Below, one piece after another: positions 10,851-22,239 of a stretch of 64,000 nucleotides of DNA. The stretch lies in NCBI GenBank assembly GCA_030180135.1, contig CM058239.1, forward strand, positions 115,787,318 through 115,851,317, written 5' to 3'. The stretch is from Orychophragmus violaceus (Eukaryota > Streptophyta > Magnoliopsida > Brassicales > Brassicaceae). Both the position numbers and the translations under genes were made by a program. Numbering within the stretch: the stretch's first letter is position 1; each line of letters begins with the position of its first letter. The notes under the pieces were generated by a model. That model did no database searches, was not told where the DNA came from, and saw only the letters and a program-made list of their open reading frames with translations.

Positions 10851-11365
10851 CTAAAATAAACCTACGAACCTCAAATAATATCAAGCGTTGGATGTCTTGT
10901 CCAGGCTATGTCAGCTGTCGAAGCCCATTCAATTGTATTCATGGCCTTACAGTGTGAGGGTGTCTGCTTTTGCGTGGGTAAGACGGTTTGTGATTCATAA
11001 ATGTCATTGGGAGTCCCAGACATTAATGATTACATGACTGTATAGTCTGGTTTTCTTGACTAGGCCATCGGGAGTCCCGGGCCTTGAGACATCAGAGTGG
11101 ATTGGGCCTCGGGCCCAGATTCACAACCAAGAGTTATATCACGGATATAATTAGCCGATATAGGGCTTACCGATATAAGCTAAGGTTGGGTGACGGCCAG
11201 TGGCCCACTTTAATCTTAGTTATATGTGGATCTTGGAATCATTATATTCTATTGAGGGTAACTTATGTTATTGAATATAATGCATGATTAATCATATTAA
11301 AATTTTATGCGAGATTAATCATATTGAACATATTAACTAAAATTATTTTATCTTAAATTTCAGTT
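10851..11365 (+). other. Conserved leader upstream of gag
   Basis: Non-coding stretch nearly identical between element 1 and the intact element 3, from AAATAATATCAAGCGTTGG to the gag ATG. A 67-residue open frame here (11084-11287) begins with TTG, not ATG, so I do not call a gene. Conservation despite a ruined pol suggests a cis role in replication or packaging. Confidence 0.6.
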
Positions 11366-12256
11366 ATGACTAGCACAAACAATCAAAACACTTTCTCGAT
11401 CCGGTCTGTCCTTGAGATGGACAAGCTGAACGGATCAAATTTCTTGACTTGGTCGCGGAACCTGAGGCTTGTCCTCAGGCAGGAGAGAAAGGACTATGTT
11501 CTTGAGAGAGCTCTCCCCGTGAGGATCGGGTCCAATGCTTCTCATGCAGTATATGATGCTTGGAATAAGCATTATAATGATGCGGTAGATGTGCGTGGTC
11601 TGATATTGGCTACCATGGACTCAGACTTGCGGAAGCAATATGAGAACATGGAGTCGCCAATAGAGATGATCAGCAGCCTGAAATTGAAATTTAAGGAGCA
11701 GATAAGAGTGGAGAGATACCGGTTGGTTAAGTCTCTCACTAGCTGCAAGCTACCAAATGATCATCCAGTGAGTCCTCATGTCAGTAAAATGATGGGTTAC
11801 ATTGATAACCTGAGGAAACTGGATTATCCAGTTAGCCAAGAATTGGCAACTGAGATCATTCTGCAGTCGCTGCCGTCAAGCTATGATAAGTTCAGAACGA
11901 ACTATATCAAGAAAGGCTTAACGAAGACGCTGACTGAACTGCATGATATGCTCAAGACAGTTGAGCCAAACGTGAAGAGTACCCTGTACAATCTCATGAA
12001 TGAGAAGGGTAGGTTTACTAAACCTAATGCTGACAAGGGTGAAGACAAAGTTGTCCAGATTTTGAATCATGGCAAGCGTGTGTCTTCTGAGCCCGAGTCA
12101 GATACCTCTTACGTTGGTAAGTGCTGCTACTGTAAAGAGACTGGGCATTGGAAGAGAAATTGCATGAAATTCATGGAAGATGATGAGGAGTTGAAGTTGA
12201 TGTATGAGACTACTTCCTCAGGTATTCATGTTATTACTTCAAGTTCTACCTTATAG
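11366..12256 (+). CDS. Ty1/copia Gag of element 1
   Basis: A 296-residue capsid/nucleocapsid protein expected to assemble cytoplasmic virus-like particles. The N-terminal FSIRSVLEMDKLNGSNFLTW block and the following UBN2-like helices (to about residue 200) are typical of plant copia Gag. A CCHC zinc knuckle (CYCKETGHWKRNC, about residues 250-263) binds RNA. The ATG at 11366 follows the acceptor-like TTTCAG directly. The frame ends at TAG 12254-12256, where intact relatives continue into protease. Gag is about 95% identical to that of element 2 (about 15 differences by eye, same length), and both are open although pol behind them is ruined. This suggests a Gag-only product that works with Pol supplied elsewhere. 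Confidence 0.9.
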   Translation: MTSTNNQNTFSIRSVLEMDKLNGSNFLTWSRNLRLVLRQERKDYVLERALPVRIGSNASHAVYDAWNKHYNDAVDVRGLILATMDSDLRKQYENMESPIEMISSLKLKFKEQIRVERYRLVKSLTSCKLPNDHPVSPHVSKMMGYIDNLRKLDYPVSQELATEIILQSLPSSYDKFRTNYIKKGLTKTLTELHDMLKTVEPNVKSTLYNLMNEKGRFTKPNADKGEDKVVQILNHGKRVSSEPESDTSYVGKCCYCKETGHWKRNCMKFMEDDEELKLMYETTSSGIHVITSSSTL

Positions 12257-14760
12257 GTATTGGATACTGGTTGTGGCACTGATATTTGTTAGAATATGCA
12301 GAGCCTGGGCAACAGTAGAACTTTGAAGGAAGGGCAAGTGAAACTACATGTCTGGAAGGAGCTTGGGATGCTGCCTCAGCCGTAAGGTTTTCACTTATAG
12401 ATCCCTTTGAGGCTTGGTTTTGTATTAAGTAATTGCTACAATGTACCTGCTTTAAGCAGAGTTGTCTTTCATTTTCTTGTAAGAATTTGAATGTTTTTCA
12501 TTTTGATAAAAGACAAGTTTTTGTTCTTTTGATCTTAATGAAATATTAATTGTAGCACCCTATTCATGGAATGGGTTTTATATCTTAAACCAAAGAGTGC
12601 CTAAATGTAACATAAATACCGAATTGGTTTAAATCTGATGAATTAAACCTGATTTTTCTTGGCATAAAAGTCTTGGTCACATAGAGTAAGTCGGATTCAG
12701 AAATTCCATGGTTATGGACTGTTGGGCTCATTTGATAAGATATCTTATGAGACTTGAATTCTGTTTACTGGACCAAAAGGTAAAGGGCCTATCTTAGCCG
12801 AGCTAGAGAAAGGCCCAAAGGCTTATTGGACCTGGAACATACTCATGTATGTGGCCCAATGAGCAGTAATGCCAGAGAAAATTTCCTGTACTTCATTGTC
12901 TCTACTGATTACTTCAGTGAGTGTGACTGTGTTCATTTGATGAGACACAAGTCGGAGTTCTTTGACATGGTCTAAAGAGTTCCAGAATGAAGTATAGGAT
13001 CTAAATGACAGAAGTATTAAGACTCTGGATCAGATCACGAGTGAGAATACTTAAGTCATTGATTGTGTGATCATCTGAATGAGTGTGAAATCGTTTCACA
13101 GCTCATTTCTCCTGAAAACCTGAAGGTGTTTCTGTAAGAAAGAATCAGATCTTATTAGTAATGATTAAAGATGAGTCACACGAATCTTCCATGATATTCT
13201 TGAAGAATAACGCTCTAAAATATCTAAGTTTACGCTGAAATAGTTCCACCAATATCAGTTGAAAGACACCACGTAAATGTGGATTGGAATCGATCCAAAT
13301 CCGTCTTTACTGAGTATTTGTAGTTGTGCTACTTCGCTGGTTTTCTTACGGAAACCAAGGCTCGGTACTTTTACGTCCATTCTGTTTTCTAAGAAGGGAA
13401 GTTACTTTCCAAGAAGAACAGTGGGAGTAAAAGTATAACTCGAAGAAATTCGAGAAATACAGGAGGCTGCTTAACCTATTGAGGGAGAGCAGCGGAAGGA
13501 TTTACAGATTTCTGTAGAATCTACACCTGTGGAGCCTGAAGTTCGCAGATATGAAAGAATCAGTCACTAATCCGAGAGTGAATTCTCGTCATTAGTTGAG
13601 CCTGATGATCATTGAATGTTCGCATGATCTGATGATCATTGAAAGCGACGAATCTGCGAAACTCAAAGAAGCGAAAGTGAGCCCGGACTCCGGAAAAATT
13701 ACATTTTGTGTAAGTTAGCTTCATCGATCCATTCATGGATGGAAGCAAACATATTGGAGTTGGAATCTTCGTTCTGTTGAAGTAGTCAAGGTTCTGACTT
13801 GAACAGGAACGAAGAGGAACTGTGCGTTTACTAATAGATTAGTGGGAGCAATATTGCATTTCTCATAGTGTATGTCGATGACATACTGATTCTCGGATAT
13901 AACGTCCCAATGCTGCAGTCGGTAAAGGACTAGCTTGGGAGTTGGTTTTATGATTGACATGGGTAAAGCCACGTAGTTCTTGGATTTTGGATCTAAAGAT
14001 AGAGATCCAAAAGAGCTGGTAGGACAAAGTCAGGATTCTTAAATTGACAAAGTCCTACACGTTTTGAGCAATCCAAGAAGGGTTTTATGCCAATGTCACA
14101 TGGCATTAAGTTAAGCAAGATACAGTATCCTACGATAACTGCTGAGCTTAAATGCATGGATGAGATTCCATATGCGTCGGCAATTGGATCTATCATGTAT
14201 GCCATGAAACATACTTGTTTGATGTTGTTTTAATGTTAAGCAAGACAAGTAAAGACCAGTCAAATCCAGCAAAGAATCACTGGATTGCCATAAAGAATAT
14301 CCTAAAAGTATTCAAGGAATACTAAGGAAAATTCTTGATTTACGGAGAAAGTGAGGTGCTATAAGTCGATAGAGTCTGAAAGGCAAGTTTCCAACGGACA
14401 AAGATGATTTCCGGTCACAGTCCGGTTATATCTTGTGTCTGTCTGGCGGTGCAAGGCACTGTTGCTGACTCCATGACTTAAGCTGAACATTTCGCAGCTT
14501 GGGAAGCGGCGAAAGAGGTTGTTTGGAAAGAAGAGTTCGTCACTGGACTTGATGTGATTCCCAGCATAGATGAGACTAGCTGCACATCAGAGGTCCAAAC
14601 ACCTTGAGGGTAGGTATAACCTATTCCGTGAGATAAATGACAGAGATGTTAAGTAGATCAGCAAGTTTCAACGAATGAGAACGTTGCTAATCTATTAACG
14701 AAGCCACTCCTTAGGCCTAAGCACGAGTCGCGGACTGTTGCTGTAGGATAAGTGAAATTA
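12257..14760 (+). pseudogene. Decayed copia pol of element 1
   Basis: The remains follow the intact element 3 in order. Protease keeps VLDTGCGTDIC but is preceded and followed by stops. Integrase first catalytic Asp is replaced by His (codon 12844-12846, HTHVCGP). The integrase core is full of stops (about 12850-13330). In reverse transcriptase, roughly 390 bp between the palm and the LYGLKQ region are missing near 13700, although YVDD survives at 13871-13882. RNase H has lost about 27 bp at about 14450. None of these domains could be made whole by one correction. Element 2 shares each of these lesions, so pol died before the two insertions. Confidence 0.9.
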
Positions 14761-15613
14761 AGATATAGTCTTAATTTCAGTGGGAGTTTGTAAAGGGCTT
14801 TATTTAGTTATTGATATGTTCTTGTAAAACATTTTATTATGTTTAATGAAATTATTATTTCAAGATTATTTTAACTGTGATGAAAATAATCGTTCCAAAG
14901 TGATATAAACCATTTTATAGGCCATCGAAGTAAGTGACTTGATCTTGAGTCATCAAAGTCATTTAGCTTGATCATGAGACCCTATATTTGATAGATGGCT
15001 TATATCATTCAGTCCCTAGTCGAAGGTTGTAGAAATTGGAACACCAACAACCGTGTGAGACTAGATTGGTATGTGACTTATGACAAAGTCTTAGTGTGTC
15101 ATAGATGCGCGGCATCAAAGTCAATACATAGGTGTATGTTGGGAACATACGACCGGACACGACCCGCTTATGAGAACTCTTCAGGATATTTATATCTGTG
15201 TCATAAGAGATTCTCACTACGACTATAGAGTATAGTCCTTAGACCTGAGTTCGCATGCATGTGACTGCACATGGACTGATGCACTTTGATCATTGTCTAA
15301 CGCTGTCGTTCTGCGATAGTTATAAGGACCTCGTTTGGGTGTATTACGAAATGAGTAGTTTACAGTGATGGAACAAGACGGGATTTGTCCCTCCAATATA
15401 AATGGAGTGAATATCTCTAGGCCAATCGGAGATTTGAATACTGGAAAATGCATGGCCATGCTCAAACGGACTGTCCCGAGTCGTTTGGATTGTCAGTATC
15501 AAATCAGAGTCCGATGAACAAGATTAGCCTTTATAAGGATGACACTAATCTTGCCTTATGACTAATCGAGATATTGAGACAAAAGGATTATGAATACAGA
15601 GATTCCAATACAA
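14761..15613 (+). other. Conserved 3' non-coding region of element 1
   Basis: About 850 bp between the pol relic and the polypurine tract. It is far better conserved with element 3 than pol is. It starts with a polypurine-like AGTGGGAGTTTG (14779-14790) resembling the true tract 830 bp further on. It carries an antisense ORF (15223-15459). Confidence 0.65.
15223..15459 (-). other. Antisense ORF of 78 residues, function unknown
   Basis: An ATG-started frame opposite to the element, beginning MAMHFPVFKSPIG and ending SKDYTL. The same length and frame are open in all four elements (21556-21792 plus, 47444-47680 minus, 56527-56763 minus). No known domain recognised. It may be open simply because the DNA here is conserved for other reasons. 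Confidence 0.3.
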
Positions 15614-15622
15614 GTGGGAGAT
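15614..15622 (+). other. Polypurine tract
   Basis: GTGGGAGAT abuts the 3' LTR. It is the plus-strand primer site, identical in all four elements. Confidence 0.85.
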
Positions 15623-16263
15623 TGTTGGAATTGTGTCCAGTAATCTCGGTACTGTCTCTAGAAAGTAAGAGTATGTCAATGATCAGACATAAGTCATATA
15701 ATACTGGGGGTCATGATGGCTTGCTAGAGTCCGCTCATGATCTATAAGTCTTGGACTTATTGCCTTTATTATATGATCCCATATGGGTCACACGCCTAAG
15801 CTAACAGGAAAATGTGTAGGAACGGCTTAGCAGAAGTACGGTAAAAGTGCCAGGCATTTATCGTACTTAGAGAGAGATTAATGGGTCTGATTAAATCCAA
15901 GGGATTTAATCAGATTGGAATTTGGGCCCAAAAGCCCAAAAGGAACCAGACAAGTTTTATAAATAAAACTTAAGTCTGATTTTTCCAGTAACCCTAGCAG
16001 CCCCAGCCGCGCCTCTCTCTCTCTTCTGCGCCTCCTCTACCTTGGTCTAGCAGCCTCTCTTCCTGCTTGGTGTGCGTGTGTGAACCTCTGGAGTAGTTAT
16101 CACTTGGTGGCTCTCTGATCTCTGACCTGTTCTCTCTTTCCGCTGCATAAACAGGTAAAAGGTGAGATCTACTTATGTTTCTATTTAAGAAGAACCTAGA
16201 TCAGCATGTTTAGGATAATCTGAATCTGAGAATTGAATCAGGATTGATCTAAACATTCCTACA
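15623..16263 (+). repeat. Element 1 3' LTR
   Basis: The LTR is 641 bp. It differs from the 5' LTR by a shorter CT run, C to G just after it, and GGAGGAG to GGAGTAG. It is followed by TAAGT, the right target-site duplication. Confidence 0.95.
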
Positions 16264-16563
16264 TAAGTATGGCCGAGATAGTCCTTCTCGTCAGTTCGTT
16301 TCCATCCCGTCAGTCAGTATGGCCGAGATAGTCCTTCACGTCAGTTCGTTTCCATCCCGTTAGTCAGTATGGCCGAGATAGTCCTTCCCGTCAGTTCGTT
16401 TCCATCCCGTTAGTCAGTATGGCCGAGATAGTCCTTCACGTCAGTTCGTTTCCGTCCCGTCAGTCAGTATGGCCGAGATAGTCCTTCCCGTCAGTTCATT
16501 TCCATCCCGTTAGTCAGTATGGCCGAGATAGTCCTTCACGTCAGTTCGTTTCCATCCCGTCAG
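16264..16563 (+). repeat. 50-bp subrepeat cluster, third copy
   Basis: Six head-to-tail 50-bp units, the continuation of the cluster split by element 1. They correspond to 3228-3530 with the same alternation of TTCCCGTC and TTCACGTC variants. Confidence 0.9.
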
Positions 16564-17574
16564 TCATTCTGGCCGCGAGAATGCTAGTCCTTTGTTGTTT
16601 TGGCCGAGGGATTCCACACCTTACGTCATTTAGGGTGGTTTTTTGGCCTTAGGATCCTTCCCGGCGGTTGCATCCGGTCATGATAATCCATCCCGTCAGT
16701 CAGTATGGCCGAGATAGTCATTCCCGTCAGTTCGTTTCCATCCCGTTAGTCAGTATGGCCGAGATAGTCCTTCACGTCAGTTCGTTTCCATCCCGTCAGT
16801 TCATTAGGAGGTTTTGGCCTTAGGATCCTTCCCCCGGTGGATAGAATCAGTTTATCCTATCCCGTCATTTTATCCATTTGAGAGGTTTGGGTCTTGATAG
16901 TTTCAAAAAAACTCGAGTCAATTTTTTCGGGTCAAGGAACCTTGGTTCTCGGTAGGCTATAACCTTCCCACGGTGTATAGACGGGTTTTCCGGGTCATTT
17001 GTTTTCCACCAATTTCTTCACCAGACCTCTTTTATATCCCAGTTTAAGGGTTTTGGTCATGATAGTTTCAAAAAAACTTGATCCAATTCTTCTTGGGTCA
17101 TGGAAACTTGCATTTTGGCCTTAGAATCCTTCCCGTCGGTGCATCCGGTCATGATAGTTTAAAAAAAACTCGAGTCAATTTTTTCGGGTCAAGGAACCTT
17201 GGTTCTCGGTAGGCTATAACCTTCCCACTGTGTATAGTTGGGTTTTTCGGGTCATTTGTTTTCCACCAATTTATTTACCAGACCTCTTTTATATCCCATT
17301 TTAAGGGTTTTGGTCATGATAGTTTCAAAAAAACTCGATCCAATTCTTCCTGGGTCATGGAAACTTGTATTTTCGCCTTAGAATCCTTCTCGGCGGTGCA
17401 TCTGGTCATGATAATCCATCCCGTTAGTCAGTATGGCCGAGATAATCCATCCCGTCAATCAGTATGGCCGAGATAGTCATTCCCGTCAGTTCGTTTCCAT
17501 CCTGTTAGTCAGTATGGCCGAGATAGTCCTTCCTGTCAGTTCGTTTCCATCCCGTTAGTCAGTATGTCCGAGAT

Positions 17575-18107
17575 TTGAAACTATCAAGACCCAAACCTCT
17601 CAAATGGATAACAAAGAGGTCTGGTAAAGAAATTGGTGGAAAAAACAATGACGGGATAGGATAAACTGATTCTATCCACCGGGGGAAGGATCCTAAGGCC
17701 AAAACCTCCTAATGGACTGACGGGAAGGACTATCTCGGCCATACTGACTAACGGGATGGATTATCCTGACCAGATGCAACTCCGGGAAGGATTCTAAGGC
17801 CAAAATGCAAGTTTCCATGACCCAGGAAGAATTGGATCGAGTTTTTTTGAAACTATCATGACCAAAACCCTTAAAATGGGATATAAAAGAGGTCTGGTGA
17901 AGAAATTGGTGGAAAACAAATGACCCGAAAAACCCGTCTATACACCGTGGGAAGGTTATAGACTACCGAGAACCAAGGTTCCTTGACCCGAAAAAATTGA
18001 CTCGAGTTTTCTTGAAACTATCAAGACCCAAACCTCTCAAATGGATAACAAAGAGGTCTGGTGAAGAAATTGGTGGAAAAAACAATGACGGGATAGGATA
18101 AACTGAT
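17575..18107 (-). repeat. Inverted block homologous to 4540-5216
   Basis: R-oriented monomers follow the same F-to-R switch (TATGTCCGAGA/TTTGAAACTATC) as at 4530. This is therefore a duplicated fold-back, not an independent inversion. It returns to F at AAACTGATTTCTGCACC near 18107, unlike the exit at 5217. Confidence 0.75.
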
Positions 18108-20756
18108 TTCTGCACCAAACCTCTTTTATATCCCATTTTAAGGGTTTTGGTCATGATAGTTTCCAAAAAACTCGATCCAATTCTTCCTGGGTCATGGAAA
18201 CTTGCATTTTGGCCTTAGAATCCTTCTCGGCGGTGCATCTGGTCAGGATAATCCATCCCGTTAGTCAGTATGGCCGAGATAGTCCTTCCCGTCAGTTCGT
18301 TTCCATCCCGTCAGTCATTCCACACTTTACGTCATTTAGGGTGGTTTTTGGCCTTAGGATCCTTTCCGGCGGTTCATCGAAACTTGCATTTTGGCCTTAG
18401 AATCCTTCCCGGCGGTGCATTTGGTCAGGATAATCCATCCCGTCAGTCAATATGGCCGAGATAGTCCTTCCCGTCATTCCATTAGGGGTTTTTGGCCTTA
18501 GGATCCTTCTCCCGGTGGATATGATCAGTTTATCCTATCCCGTCATTGTTTTTTCCACCAATTTCTTCACCAGACCTCTTTGTTATCCATTTGAAAGGTT
18601 TGGGTCTTGATAGTTTCAAAAAAACTCGAGTTAATTTTTTCGGGTCAAGGAACCTTGGTTCTCGGTAGGCTATAACCTTCCCACGGTGTATAGACGTCAG
18701 TCAGTATGGCCGAGATAGTCCTTCCTGTCAGTTCGTTTCCATCCCGTCAGTCAGTATGGCCGATATATTCCTTCCCTTCAGTCATTACGTCAGTTGGTTC
18801 TCGGTAGGCTATAACCTTCCCACGGTGTATAGACGGGTTTTTCGGGTCATTTGTTTTCCACCAATTTCTTCACCAGACCTCTTTTATATCCCATTTTAAG
18901 GGTTTTGGTCATGATAGTTTCAAAAAAACTCGATCCAATTCTTCCTGGGTCATGGAAACTTGCATTTTGGCCTTAGAATCCTTCTCGGCGGTGCATCTGG
19001 TCAGGATAATCCATCACGTCAGTCAGTATGGCCGAGATAGTCCTTCCCGTCAGTTCGTTTCCACCAAAACCCTTTGATGGAAACGAACTGACGGGAAGTC
19101 CTTCCCGTCAGTTCGTTTCCTTCCCCGTCAGTCAGTATGGCCGAGATAGTCCTTCCCGTCAGTTCATTTCCATCCCGTTAGTCAGTATGGCCGAGATAGT
19201 CATTCCCGTCAGTTCATTTCCATCCCGTCAGTCATTCTGGCCGCGAGAATGCTAGTCCTTTGTTGTTTTGTCCGAGGGATTCCACACCTTACGTCATTTA
19301 GGGTGGTTTTTTGGCCTTAGAATCCTTCTCGGCGGTGCATCTGGTCAGGATAATCCATCCCGTTAGTCAGTATGGCTGACGTGATGGAAACTTGCATTTT
19401 GGCCTTAGAAACCTTCTCGGCGGTGCATCTGGTCAGGATAATCCATCACGTCAGTCATTATGGCCGAGATAGTCCTTCCCGTCAGTTCGTTTCCACCCCG
19501 TTAGTCAGTTTGGCCGAGATAGTCCTTCCCGTCAGTTCGTTTCCATCCCGTTAGTCAGTATGGCCAAAAAACCACCCTAAATGACGTAAGGTGTGGAATG
19601 CCTCGGCCAAAACAACAAAGGACTAGCATTCTCGCCGCCATACTGACTGAAGGGACGGAAACGAACTGACGTGAAGGACTATCTCGGCCATACTGACTAA
19701 CGGGATGGAAACGAACTGACGGGAAGGACTATCTCGGCCATACTGACTGACGTGATGGATTATCCTGACCAGATGCACCGCCGAGAAGGATTCTAAGGCC
19801 AAAATGCAAGTTTTCATGACCCAGGAAGAAATGGATCGAGTTTTTTTGAAACTATCATGACCAAAACCCTTAAAATGGGATATAAAAGAGGTCTGGTGAA
19901 GAAATTGGTGGAAAACAAATGACCCGAAAAACCCGTCTATACACCGTGGGAAGGTTATAGCCTACCGAGAACCAAGGTTCCTTGACCCGAAAAAATTGAC
20001 TCGAGTTTTTTTGAAACTATCAAGACCCAAACCTCTCAAAACAACAAAGGACTAACATTCTCGCGGCCAGAATGACTGACGGGACGGAAACGAACTGACG
20101 TGAAGGACTATCTCGGCCATACTGACTAACGGGATGGAAACGAACTGACGGGAAGGAATATCTCGGCCATACTGACTAACGGGATGGATTATCCTGACCA
20201 GATTCACCGCCGAGAAGGATTCTAAGGCCAAAATACAAGTTTCCATGAGCCAGGAAGAATTGGATCGAGTTTTTTTGAAACTATCATGACCCAAACCCTT
20301 AAAATGGGATATAAAAGAGGTCTGGTGAAGAAATTGGTGGAAAACAAATGACCCGAAAAACCCATCCTAAGGCCAAAACCTCCTAATGGACTGACGGGAA
20401 GGAATATCTCGGCCATACTGATTGACGGGATGGATTATCCTGACCAGATGCACTGCCGAGAAGGATCCTAAGGCCAAAACCTCCTAATGGACTGACGGGA
20501 AGGAATATCTCGGCCATACTGACTAACGGGATGGATTATCCTGACCAGATGCACCGCCGAGAAGGATTCTAAGGCCAAAATGCAAGTTTCCATGACCCAG
20601 GAAGAATTGGATCAAGTTTTTTTTAAACTATCATCACCAAAACCCTTAAAACGGGATATAAAAGAGGTCTGGTGAAGAAATTGGTGGAAAACAAATGACC
20701 CGAAAAACCCGTCTATACACCGTGGGAAGGTTATAGCCTACCGAGAACCAAGGTTC

Positions 20757-21392
20757 TGAAGGATTCGTTTAGTGTTAATCCTGATTCAATTCTTCAGATT
20801 AAACTCCTAAACATGCCAGATCTAGGTTCTCTTGATTGAATCATAAAAGATCTCACCTGTTACCTTGTTATGCAGCGGAATTAAGAGGCACGGGTCAGAG
20901 ATCAGCAGAACCACCAAGGGATAGCTCCTCCAAAGGCTCACACACGCACACAAAGGAAATTTGGCTGCTAGACCAAGAGGAGGGAGGCCGCAGAGAGAGA
21001 GAGAGTTGGCGCAGAGGCTTAGGAGAATTAGAGAGCTTTAGGTCAAGTTTTATTCATTAAAACTCCTTTTAGTTCTCATGGGCTTTTGGGCCCAATTCTC
21101 AGTCTGATTAAATCCCTTGGATTTAATCAGGCCCTTCTGTCTCTCCAAGCACAGTAAATGCCTAGCACTTTTACCGTACTTCTGCTGTACCGTTCCTCCA
21201 TAGTTTCCTGTTAGCTTAGGCGTGTGACCCATATGGGATCATATAATAAAGGCAATAAGTCCAAGACTTATAGATCATGAGCGGACTCTAGCAAGCCATC
21301 ATGACCCCCAGTATTATATGACTTATGTCTGATCATTGACATACTCTTACTTTCTAGAGACAGTACAGAGATTACTGGACATAATTCCAACA
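20757..21392 (-). repeat. Element 2 3' LTR
   Basis: 636 bp, bounded by TG...CA, with the U3 hairpin at 21103-21131 (TCTGATTAAATCC, three-base spacer, complement). Same length as the 5' LTR with one visible substitution. Confidence 0.95.
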
Positions 21393-21401
21393 ATCTCCCA
21401 C
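21393..21401 (-). other. Polypurine tract of element 2
   Basis: On the minus strand GTGGGAGAT abuts the 3' LTR, as in the other three elements. Confidence 0.85.
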
Positions 21402-22239
21402 TTGAACTGGAATCTCTGTATTCATAATCCTTTTGTCACAATATCTCGATTAGTCATAAGGCAAGATTAGTGTCATCCTTATAAAGCCTAATCTTGTTCA
21501 TCGGACTCTGATTTGATACTGACAATCCAAACGACTCGGGACAGTCTGTTTGAGCATGGCCATGCATTTTCCAGTATTCAAATCTCCGATTGGCCTAGAG
21601 ATATTCACTCCATTTATATTGGAGGGACAAATCCCGTCTTGTTCCATCACTGTAAACTACTCATTTCATAATACACCAAAACAAGGTCCTTATAACTATC
21701 GCTTAACGACAGCGTTAGACAATGGTCAAAGCATATCAGTTCATGTGCAGTCACATGCATGCGAACTCAGGTCTAAGGACTATACTCTATAGTCGTAGTA
21801 AGAATCTCTTATGACACAGATATAAATATCCTGAAGAGTTCTTATAAGCGGGTCTTGTCCGGTCGTATGTACCCCACATACACCTATGTACTGACTTTGA
21901 TGCCGCGCATCTATGACACACTGAGACTTTGTCATAAGTCACATACCAATCTAGTCTCACACGGTTGTTGGTGTTCCAATTTCAACAACCTTCGACTAGG
22001 GACATAATGATATAAGCCATCTATCAAATATAGGGTCTCATTATCAAGCTAAATGACTTTGATGACTCAAGATCAAGTTACTTACTTCGATGACCTATAA
22101 AATGGTTCATATCATTTTGGAACGATTATTTCATCACAGTTAAAATAATCTTGAAATAATAATTTTATTTAAACATCTTAAAATGTTTTACAAGAACATA
22201 TCAAATAACCAAATAAAGCCCTTTACTAACTCCCACTGA
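21402..22239 (-). other. Conserved 3' non-coding region of element 2
   Basis: The counterpart of 14761-15613, strongly conserved with elements 1, 3 and 4. The internal polypurine-like AGTGGGAGTTAG is at 22226-22237 on the minus strand. It holds the antisense ORF 21556-21792. Confidence 0.65.
21556..21792 (+). other. Antisense ORF of 78 residues in element 2
   Basis: The same frame as at 15459-15223, open from ATG with a few amino-acid changes (RNTPKR to HNTPKQ). It runs against the direction of the element. No recognised domain. Confidence 0.3.

Larger units (their letters stand above)
9463..11363 (+). other. Predicted leader intron of element 1
   Basis: The donor AAAAG/GTGAGA at 9463 (alternative CAG/GTAAAA at 9456) lies in the LTR upstream of the primer-binding site. 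The acceptor TTAAATTTCAG ends at 11363, two bases before the gag ATG, with a branch-like TTAACTAA upstream. Splicing would remove about 1.9 kb including the primer-binding site and the upstream ATGs. Donor and acceptor are kept in all four elements. Inferred from sequence only. Confidence 0.45.
8922..16263 (+). mobile_element. Ty1/copia LTR retrotransposon, element 1 (gag open, pol dead)
   Basis: A complete element of 7342 bp: 5' LTR 8922-9564, primer-binding site 9566-9577, leader, gag 11366-12256, pol relic, polypurine tract 15614-15622 and 3' LTR 15623-16263. TSD TAAGT occupies 8917-8921 and 16264-16268; removing the element restores a normal 50-bp subrepeat (AATAAGTATGGCC). LTRs start TGTTGGAAT and end CATTCCTACA. 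By eye the LTRs differ by two substitutions and one 2-bp change in a CT run, so the insertion is young. The gag, protease, integrase, reverse transcriptase, RNase H order is that of Ty1/copia. Structure and gag match element 2. Confidence 0.96.
16264..20756. repeat. Complex tandem repeat array, segment 2
   Basis: The segment resumes the array exactly where element 1 split it. F runs to about 17570, R to about 18107, F to about 19562 (with a tiny R-F flip near 19063-19100), then R to element 2. The F-to-R switch at 19562 occurs at GGCC, shared by F (TATGGCCGAG) and R (AAGGCCAAAA). It contains the module with GGCCGCGAGAATGC and CCACACCTTACGTCATT. No gene. The last five bases, GGTTC (20752-20756), are the left TSD of element 2. 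Confidence 0.92.

Noticed and set aside
11084..11287. 67-residue frame upstream of gag, also at 25703, 42732 and 51815
   Set aside because: It begins with TTG, not ATG, and lies in a leader conserved at the DNA level; no sign of plant translation.
20836..21060. 74- and 60-residue ORFs inside the element 2 LTRs (also 27433-27829), and 73-residue ORFs in the element 3 and 4 LTRs
   Set aside because: They lie across promoter and leader sequence of the LTRs, present twice per element only because LTRs are duplicated.
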